The notes under the pieces were generated by a model. That model saw nothing but the letters and a program-made list of their open reading frames with translations, did no database searches and was not told the DNA's origin. DNA of 33,464 nucleotides from Chitinophaga pinensis (GTDB taxonomy: Bacteria; Bacteroidota; Bacteroidia; SXHM01): assembly GCA_945870105.1 (NCBI GenBank), contig CAMBRL010000021.1, forward strand, positions 1 to 33,464. The letters run 5' to 3'. Position 1 is the first letter of the stretch. Each line of letters opens with the position of its first letter. Shown here in pieces: positions 27,014 to 33,464 of this stretch. The position numbers and the translations under genes were made by a program.

Positions 27014-29503
27014 TTACTCCTGAAAATAAACGCGTTTCACCCTGCGTGAAACATTGGTCAGCACTTCGTAAGGAATAGTCTCCATGATTTTTGCAAAATC
27101 TGCAATGGAATATTTTTCACCGAATACAATCACTTCGTCACCTTCTTTGGCAGCAATATCAGTTACATCAATCATGCACATATCCATGCAAACGTTGCCA
27201 ATAATAGGCGCGAACTTGTCATTCACCAAAACTTTTCCCCGCCTATTGCCGTGCTTGCGGCTTAATCCGTCTGCATAGCCGATTGGGATGGTTGCAATCT
27301 GTAATGCACGTTGTGTCATTTCACTTCTTCCGTAGCCTACACTTTCGCCTGCTGGAATACTATTAATTTGAGAAATGCTGGTTCGCAAAGTGCTCACATT
27401 TTGAAGTTTTTTCTGTTCGGTATCATTAGCACCAATTCCATATAAACCAATTCCAAGTCGCACCATTTCAAACTGCGCATCTGGGAAACGAGCTGAGCCT
27501 GCTGAGTTTAGAATATGACGAATAATCGGGTAGTTGAAATAAGCACTAATTTTAGCACTTATTTTTGTGAATGCGGTAATTTGCGAACGGGTAAACTCAT
27601 CGTGTTTCGGGTCTTCACTTCCTGCAAGATGTGAGAAAACAGATTGAACTTTCAGCAGCGAATTATTTTTCACACGCACCAATAATTCGTTCAAATCATT
27701 TTCGTGAAAACCGAGGCGGTGCATGCCGGTGTCTAATTTAATATGAATGGGGATCGGTTGCTTAATTTCAGTGCGGTTACGTTTCACAGCATCTTCAAAC
27801 ATTCCCAGAACACGGAAGTTGTAAATCTCCGGCTCAAGCTGATTTTTTATCATGGCATCATAACTCTGTTCTTCGGGATTCATCACCATAATTGGTAAAG
27901 TAATTCCGGCTTTGCGCAATTCAATTCCTTCATCTGCATACGCAACAGCAAGGTAATCTACACGATGAAACTGAAGCACATTAGCAATTTCGTAGCTCCC
28001 ACTTCCGTATGAAAACGCTTTTACCATCGCCATAATTTTGGTTTCAGGCTTTAATATAGAGCGGAAATAATTCAAGTTGTGTGCAACAGCATTGAGGTTA
28101 ATTTCCAAAACTGTTTCGTGTGTTTTTTGTTGTAATACATTATTAATTTCTTCGAAACCAAAAACACGTGCACCTTTCAGCAAAATGGTTTCGTTGCTGA
28201 AAAATGAGTTACTGAATTCTTTCAAAAACTCTTTTGTTCCGGAATAGAATTCCTTTTCAAGATTGAATAAACCGTTTTGGCGCGAAATGGCTTCACCAAT
28301 GCCAATCAGACGTTTCACATGTTTGCGCTCGAGTAGTTCAGCTACTTCTTTGTAAAGCGCTTCTTCGTTTTTTCCGCTTTGCAGAATGTCGGAAAGAATG
28401 ACTGTTTTTTTCGGATGTTGTTTTTGCTGTTCCAGAAAATCAAGTGCAATTGCCAGTGAACCTAAATCAGAATTATAGCTGTCATTAATCACCGAACAAT
28501 TATTGATTCCTTCTTTTAGTTCCAGTCGCATCGCAACAGGACTAAGCATCAACATACGTTCAGCAATTTGCTTGTTCTCGTGACCAGAATACAACATGAA
28601 CAGCCAACAGTGAATTGCATTTTCAACCGAAGCATCGTCAGTAAACGGAATTTTTATGCGCAGAAAATCATTATTGTAAACACCTTGAATTTCAGTGTCA
28701 GTTGCAGATTTGGTGATTTTTCCAATCAATAAACTTGCAGCAGTTTTCTTTGACCAGTTTAATAATTGTGTGTCTTTTAATTCTTCATCTGCTTTTACTG
28801 CTTCATGAATTTCAGGATAATCTTTGCAATAAATCAGCGCCTGAACATCTTTGAAAAGTTTCAGCTTTTCTTTTGTCTTTTCAAGCAATGAAGAAAAATT
28901 TTCACTGTGAGCTTGTCCTATGTTGGTGAAAATTCCGGTGGTTGGTTTTATTATTTTTTCCAATTTTTCCATTTCGCCAGGATGCGAAATTCCCGCTTCA
29001 AATAAGGCGAATTCGTGTTCGCTCTTCATTTGCCATACTGAAAGCGGAACACCTACCTGTGAATTAAAACTTTTCGGGCTGCGGACAATGTTTTTCTCTT
29101 CGCGCAGCAATTGATACAGCCATTCTTTTACAATTGTTTTTCCGTTGCTGCCGGTTATACCAATTACCGGAATGGAGAATTGTTTGCGGTGATGAGCGCA
29201 CAATGTTTGTAATGCTTTTAGTGTGTCAGCAACAAGAATAAAATTTGCTTCTGGTAACTCATACAAACTTTGCGGAAGAGATGTAACTACAAAATTCCGT
29301 AAGCCATTAGCATATAAATCAGGAATAAAACGGTGGGCATCATGACGCTCGCCTTTGATGGCGAAAAACAAACTGGTTTCAGCACCTGCAAGTTTTCGGC
29401 TGTCAATCAGTAATTGCCGCACAGGATTTTCAGGATGATTTCCGTGAAGTTTTCCCTGAATGATTTCAGAAATTTCGGATAAGTTATAATTAACTGAACT
29501 CAC
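27014..29503 (-). CDS. murF-alr: Bifunctional UDP-N-acetylmuramoyl-tripeptide:D-alanyl-D-alanine ligase / alanine racemase
   Basis: N-terminal MurF (VIGITGSNGKTIVKEWLYQLL; INDSYNSDLGSLAIALDFLE) fused to Alr (TKIMAMVKAFSYGSGSYEIANVLQ; KLDTGMHRLGF; GYADGLSRKHGNRRGKVLV). The PLP lysine region reads MVKAFSYGSG. Confidence 0.95.
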   Translation of the reverse strand: MSSVNYNLSEISEIIQGKLHGNHPENPVRQLLIDSRKLAGAETSLFFAIKGERHDAHRFIPDLYANGLRNFVVTSLPQSLYELPEANFILVADTLKALQTLCAHHRKQFSIPVIGITGSNGKTIVKEWLYQLLREEKNIVRSPKSFNSQVGVPLSVWQMKSEHEFALFEAGISHPGEMEKLEKIIKPTTGIFTNIGQAHSENFSSLLEKTKEKLKLFKDVQALIYCKDYPEIHEAVKADEELKDTQLLNWSKKTAASLLIGKITKSATDTEIQGVYNNDFLRIKIPFTDDASVENAIHCWLFMLYSGHENKQIAERMLMLSPVAMRLELKEGINNCSVINDSYNSDLGSLAIALDFLEQQKQHPKKTVILSDILQSGKNEEALYKEVAELLERKHVKRLIGIGEAISRQNGLFNLEKEFYSGTKEFLKEFSNSFFSNETILLKGARVFGFEEINNVLQQKTHETVLEINLNAVAHNLNYFRSILKPETKIMAMVKAFSYGSGSYEIANVLQFHRVDYLAVAYADEGIELRKAGITLPIMVMNPEEQSYDAMIKNQLEPEIYNFRVLGMFEDAVKRNRTEIKQPIPIHIKLDTGMHRLGFHENDLNELLVRVKNNSLLKVQSVFSHLAGSEDPKHDEFTRSQITAFTKISAKISAYFNYPIIRHILNSAGSARFPDAQFEMVRLGIGLYGIGANDTEQKKLQNVSTLRTSISQINSIPAGESVGYGRSEMTQRALQIATIPIGYADGLSRKHGNRRGKVLVNDKFAPIIGNVCMDMCMIDVTDIAAKEGDEVIVFGEKYSIADFAKIMETIPYEVLTNVSRRVKRVYFQE

Positions 29504-29506
29504 AAA

Positions 29507-30097
29507 TTATAGTTTTGATTTCATGCTTTGTGCTTTGAAGAAACAATCCCTGCACAAAGGTTCGTAGTTATTAGTTTCGCCCAAAACAACAAGTGAATTT
29601 TCTTCCGTAATGCGGTAGGAGTGATTCGCAAGATTTCCGCAGCGCATACAGATTGCGTGAACCTTGGTGATGTATTCTGCAGAAGCCATCAATGCAGGCA
29701 TAGGACCAAAAGGGTTGCCCAAAAAGTCCATATCAAGTCCTGCGATAATTACGCGCACACCTGAGTTTGCCAGTTGATTGCAGACATTCGGTAATTCGGA
29801 ATCGAAGAATTGTGCTTCGTCAATTCCAACCACATCTACTTCACTTGTCATCAATAAAATGTTGGAAGAGGAGGGAACGGGTGTGGATTGAATTTCATTA
29901 GAGTCATGCGAAACAACCTTTACTTCATCGTAGCGATTATCTATAGAGGGCTTAAAGATTTCAACTTTCTGTTTCGCAAATTTTGCGCGTTTCAAACGCC
30001 TGATTAATTCTTCCGTTTTGCCTGAAAACATAGAACCGCAGATAACTTCTATCCAACCTTTTTTTACGGAATGATTAAGCGGGTTTTCAAGAAACAT
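29507..30097 (-). CDS. tdk: Thymidine kinase (ORF extends to 30169)
   Basis: [77 protein letters not shown], zinc-binding CMRCGN...CRDCF. Confidence 0.96.
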   Translation of the reverse strand: MFLENPLNHSVKKGWIEVICGSMFSGKTEELIRRLKRAKFAKQKVEIFKPSIDNRYDEVKVVSHDSNEIQSTPVPSSSNILLMTSEVDVVGIDEAQFFDSELPNVCNQLANSGVRVIIAGLDMDFLGNPFGPMPALMASAEYITKVHAICMRCGNLANHSYRITEENSLVVLGETNNYEPLCRDCFFKAQSMKSKL

Positions 30098-30175
30098 AAA
30101 ACAGAAAATAATAAAGGGGCAGGAGAAAACGTTATTTTTGAACCAACACAAAACTAAATAAAAGCACAATAGGAA

Positions 30176-30802
30176 ATGGAAAACAATACTGCGTTGAAGA
30201 ATATTTTGAATGAATTAGAGCGTATCGGCAAAAAAATAAACGGTTTGCAATCTTCTGGAAATAAGATTTCAGAAAAAGGTCTTGCATTGGTTGAATCGCA
30301 ATTGAAAAATGTTTCTTCCACATTGGAAATTCTTGAGGAAGTGGTGGTGAATAATGCCATGCCTGCCGGCAGGCAGGAATCGGTTGCAGTAGCGGAGGAA
30401 ACCATTCCTGTTGATGTGAAAGAAGTGGTTGCTATGTCACTAGAAAATACTGCACCTGAAATAGTGGAAGTTGTTAAACAGACCGAGCCTGCGCCTGTTG
30501 CAGATAAAAAAACAAAAACGAAAACGCCTGAAAATCCTGATAATAGCCTTGTTGGCAAAATGAAACGTAAGCCAATCAAAGATTTAAGAACGGCTATCGG
30601 GATTAATGAAAAATTTGCCTTTATAAAACTGTTTGGCGGTGATGCAACCGCATGGGGCAATGCCCTGCAAAAACTGAATTCTTTTTCATCCTATTGGGAA
30701 GCAGAAGCGATGTTGAGCGAGTTCAATCAAAAATATAAATGGAAAGAAGAGGATGAAACGCTGCAAAGCCTGATGGATTTGGTGGAGCGCAGGTATATGT
30801 AA
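30176..30802 (+). CDS. Conserved hypothetical protein carrying an in-frame palindromic insertion
   Basis: 208 aa; conserved-looking C-terminus [52 protein letters not shown]. An MPAGRQ segment is encoded by a palindrome. Confidence 0.75.
   Translation: MENNTALKNILNELERIGKKINGLQSSGNKISEKGLALVESQLKNVSSTLEILEEVVVNNAMPAGRQESVAVAEETIPVDVKEVVAMSLENTAPEIVEVVKQTEPAPVADKKTKTKTPENPDNSLVGKMKRKPIKDLRTAIGINEKFAFIKLFGGDATAWGNALQKLNSFSSYWEAEAMLSEFNQKYKWKEEDETLQSLMDLVERRYM
30358..30377. repeat. Short palindromic element CCaTGCCTGCCGGCAGGCAgG inside a coding region
   Basis: Perfect 16-nt palindrome TGCCTGCCGGCAGGCA (30360-30375) plus a flanking C30358/G30377 pair. Confidence 0.8.
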
Positions 30803-30829
30803 TTTCCCTATTTTCGCAGCCCGCATTTT

Positions 30830-30901
30830 GGTTTCGTAGTTCAATGGATAGAATAGAAGTTTCCTAAACTTTTGATCCCAGTTCGATTCTGGGCGAGACT
30901 A
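30830..30901 (+). tRNA. tRNA-Arg (CCT)
   Basis: GGTTTCGTAGTTCAATGGATAGAATAGAAGTTTCCTAAACTTTTGATCCCAGTTCGATTCTGGGCGAGACTA: acceptor GGTTTCG/CGAGACT (two wobbles), anticodon loop TTCCTAA, T arm CCCAG-TTCGATT-CTGGG. Confidence 0.93.
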
Positions 30902-30905
30902 CTTG

Positions 30906-30935
30906 AAAATCCTTTGCTGATGCAAGGGATTTTTA
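30906..30935. terminator. Terminator hairpin after tRNA-Arg (AAAATCCTTTGC-TGAT-GCAAGGGATTTTT)
   Basis: 12-bp stem with one wobble, loop TGAT, T-run. Confidence 0.8.
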
Positions 30936-31490
30936 GTTTGCAAAAACTCCTTCCACGCTAAATTTGGTATCAAATGTCCAGCGCACGTGCATTTCGCTGT
31001 CTAAGCGGTATAGTTTTTTTGGAATATAACACAGCGTTTGTTGAGAGGTGTAAAGAAAATTCTTCGCATCTCTTTTTATGCAGATTTCAGTTGGTTGCCA
31101 TAGTGAGTCGGTGAAAATTTTTATTTCTTTTACTGATATTTTTTCGTCAGCTGTTTTGTAGGTGATGGTGTTTTTGCTTCCTTCTTTTAACGTGTCGGTA
31201 GTATAGCTGTCTTTCCATGCCGGTTTGTTGATGCTGTTTTCGGCAAATATTTTCAACTCTTTTTTCCAGTCGATGCTGTCGGATAATGTTTTGGTTTCTG
31301 TTGCTCCGTCTTTGATTATTGTTTTCGTGATTTCGGGTTTCGTTACGTTCAGCGCATCGGCTTCTTTGGAGAAGTAGGAAACAAGGTCAAAGAATTTTCC
31401 GGGTTCGGATTTTTTTTCTTCGTGTTCTTTAGAGCAAGAAGCAAACAAAAAAAGTATCACGCAAAGGCGCAGAGGCGAAAAGTTTTTCAT
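30933..31490 (-). CDS. Hypothetical lipoprotein
   Basis: MKNFSPLRLCVILFLFASCSKEHEEKK: signal peptide with lipobox-like LFASC. Confidence 0.65.
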   Translation of the reverse strand: MKNFSPLRLCVILFLFASCSKEHEEKKSEPGKFFDLVSYFSKEADALNVTKPEITKTIIKDGATETKTLSDSIDWKKELKIFAENSINKPAWKDSYTTDTLKEGSKNTITYKTADEKISVKEIKIFTDSLWQPTEICIKRDAKNFLYTSQQTLCYIPKKLYRLDSEMHVRWTFDTKFSVEGVFAN

Positions 31491-31492
31491 GC

Positions 31493-33046
31493 TTACAAAT
31501 CGAATCTTATCCCCTGTGCCAGTGGAAGACTGTCGCCATAATTAATAGTGTTGGTTTGCCTGCGCATGTAAATTTTCCAGGCATCGCTGCCGCTTTCACG
31601 ACCGCCACCGGTTTCTTTTTCTCCGCCAAAAGCTCCACCTATTTCTGCTCCTGATGTTCCTATGTTCACGTTTGCAATACCGCAATCGCTGCCTTGCTGA
31701 GAAAGAAACTTTTCCATCTCGCGCATGTTGGTTGTGAAGATGGATGACGACAATCCCTGCGGAACTCCGTTCTGCATTTCAATCGCTTCTTCAATGGTTT
31801 TGTATTTCATCACGTATAAAATAGGAGCGAAGGTTTCTTCCTGCACAATGTGAAATTCGTTTTTCGCTTCAATGATGCAGGGCTTAACATAGCACCCACT
31901 TTCATATCCGTTGCCGTTTAGCACTCCTCCTTCCACAACAATTTTCCCGCCTTCTTGTTTAGCACGTTCAATGGCGTTGAGGTAATCTTCCGTTGCTTTT
32001 TTGTCAATCAACGGACCAACATGATTTTTTTCATCCAGCGGATTTCCAATGCTGAGTTGGCTGTAAGCGTTTTTCAAAACCGAAACAGTTTTATCGTAAA
32101 CACTTTCGTGAATAATCAATCTGCGGGTTGAAGTGCAGCGTTGTCCTGCCGTTCCCACGGCACCAAACACAGCGCCAACCAATACCATTTTTATATCGGC
32201 ATGTTCCGAAACAATGATGGCGTTGTTGCCACCCAATTCTAAAATGGTTCTGCCGAAACGCTCGGCAACCATAGAAGCCACACGTCTTCCGATGCGGGTA
32301 GATCCTGTGAAAGAAACCAGCGGAACACGTTTATCTTTATTCATTAAATCGCCTGATGCATTGCCGATAACCACGCAACTTACACCTTCGGGAACATTAT
32401 TTCTTTTCAGAACGGGTGCGATAATATTCTGGCAGGCAAGAGCGCACAATGGAACTTTTGAACTTGGTTTCCAAACGCAGGCATCACCGCAAACCCATGC
32501 CAGAGCAGCATTCCATGCCCACACGGCAACAGGAAAATTGAAAGCCGAAATAATTCCAACCACGCCCAGCGGATGATATTGCTCATACATGCGGTGCAGC
32601 GGGCGCTCACTGTGCATGGTCAACCCGTGCAACTGGCGCGAAAGCCCAACGGCAAAATCGCAGATGTCAATCATTTCCTGCACTTCGCCCATGCCTTCCT
32701 GGTAGCTTTTTCCCATTTCGTAGGAAACCAGCATGCCCAGTTCGTTTTTGTATTTGCGTAATTCATCACCTATCTGGCGCACCACTTCACCGCGCTTGGG
32801 TGCCGGAACCATGCGCCATTCATTAAATGCAGCTTCGGCAGTTTTTATTACCGTTTCATAATCTTCCGGTGTTGCAGCATTTACGCTAGCAATCAATTCA
32901 CCGGTAACAGGTGAAAATGAATCTATTTTGTTGCCTTGTGTTTTAAACGATTTTGTGCCGGTTGAAGCGCCTGAATTTTCCTTTCCTATTTTGAAAAGTT
33001 CCAGAACTTCTGCTATGCCGGGTTTTGCTGTAAGGGTTGCGGACAT
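31493..33046 (-). CDS. Aldehyde dehydrogenase, ALDH7 / L-piperidine-6-carboxylate dehydrogenase-like
   Basis: [127 protein letters not shown]. Confidence 0.95.
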   Translation of the reverse strand: MSATLTAKPGIAEVLELFKIGKENSGASTGTKSFKTQGNKIDSFSPVTGELIASVNAATPEDYETVIKTAEAAFNEWRMVPAPKRGEVVRQIGDELRKYKNELGMLVSYEMGKSYQEGMGEVQEMIDICDFAVGLSRQLHGLTMHSERPLHRMYEQYHPLGVVGIISAFNFPVAVWAWNAALAWVCGDACVWKPSSKVPLCALACQNIIAPVLKRNNVPEGVSCVVIGNASGDLMNKDKRVPLVSFTGSTRIGRRVASMVAERFGRTILELGGNNAIIVSEHADIKMVLVGAVFGAVGTAGQRCTSTRRLIIHESVYDKTVSVLKNAYSQLSIGNPLDEKNHVGPLIDKKATEDYLNAIERAKQEGGKIVVEGGVLNGNGYESGCYVKPCIIEAKNEFHIVQEETFAPILYVMKYKTIEEAIEMQNGVPQGLSSSIFTTNMREMEKFLSQQGSDCGIANVNIGTSGAEIGGAFGGEKETGGGRESGSDAWKIYMRRQTNTINYGDSLPLAQGIRFDL

Positions 33047-33107
33047 GGGTAATGATTAAATGAGGGGGCGAAATTAGAAATAATACCTCTTTTTGTTTTG
33101 TGAATCT

Positions 33108-33464
33108 TTAGTATCCATGGACTATGAAGGAATTACACCTATCAAAATCTGTTATAGTATGTAACCAAATTGGCTCAAAAAAATCTTCACCCCAATTGTC
33201 CGGATAAGTATTCAAATCAATTTCAAATTCTTTTTTTCGTTGTGTAATAAGGTCAATCCATTTGGAAGAAGGTTGGGGAATATATTTCATACGTAATATA
33301 TCCTTAACACAAATAGGCATTGCAGTTTCTTTAATTGGCCTGCCGACAATATCTATATCGGTGTAAAGTGGAATTGTATCTAATAACTTATATGTGTATT
33401 TTTTTGTGATTTCTTTCAAGATGAAAATCTCATTCCCAGAACTATCAATTTTTGAAGTTGGTTG
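33108..33464 (-). CDS. Hypothetical protein, C-terminal part (frame open to the window edge)
   Basis: ORF 33108-33419 uses a TTG start. Upstream codons to 33464 are open (QPTSKIDSSGNEIFI...), so the gene is truncated at the edge. Confidence 0.5.
   Translation of the reverse strand, partial: QPTSKIDSSGNEIFILKEITKKYTYKLLDTIPLYTDIDIVGRPIKETAMPICVKDILRMKYIPQPSSKWIDLITQRKKEFEIDLNTYPDNWGEDFFEPIWLHTITDFDRCNSFIVHGY

Noticed and set aside
27014-29503. MurF-alanine racemase fusion as a novel architecture
   Set aside because: Bifunctional MurF/Alr proteins are already known in Bacteroidota, so annotated but not reported as new.
30154-30660. Minus-strand 168-aa ORF
   Set aside because: Antisense shadow of the 30176-30802 CDS, Ser/Thr/Phe-rich, overlaps the divergent tdk promoter.

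Overview
This is a 33.5 kb chromosomal segment that looks like Bacteroidota, judging by a TonB-dependent receptor of the OMP_b-brl_3 type, a MurF-Alr fusion, acpP-fabF-rnc order, and TAnnTTTG-like promoters. Most of it is housekeeping or metabolic: pyrH (5'-truncated), TonB receptor, HAD hydrolase, methylmalonyl-CoA epimerase, hutU, an ACC-deaminase/D-cysteine desulfhydrase-like enzyme, an M20 amidohydrolase, a TauE/SafE half-protein, a TolB/beta-barrel giant protein, YraN, gpmI, GNAT, dxs, tag, YifB/ComM, an isoaspartyl peptidase, a methyltransferase, rnc/fabF/acpP, murF-alr, tdk and an ALDH7-type dehydrogenase. There are two tRNAs: anticodon CAT on the minus strand at ~4139-4212, and Arg-CCT on the plus strand at ~30830-30901. 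The most interesting signals are non-genic. (1) A compact unit holds an intact tRNA(CAT), a small stand-alone GIY-YIG nuclease gene, and a 61-nt 3' tRNA copy whose anticodon arm is replaced by a palindrome (TCCGCCTTAGGCGGA). A sister copy of that palindrome lies on the other side of the nuclease gene. This looks like a tRNA-associated mobile element. (2) A ~250-bp array of ~41-bp imperfect hairpin repeats, including a perfect 44-bp palindrome, lies between pyrH and a small HTH-like ORF. (3) Several different short palindromic or REP-like elements are scattered in the window, one of them inserted in frame inside a protein-coding gene (30358-30377, encoding MPAGRQ). All calls come from reading the sequence. 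No database search was run.
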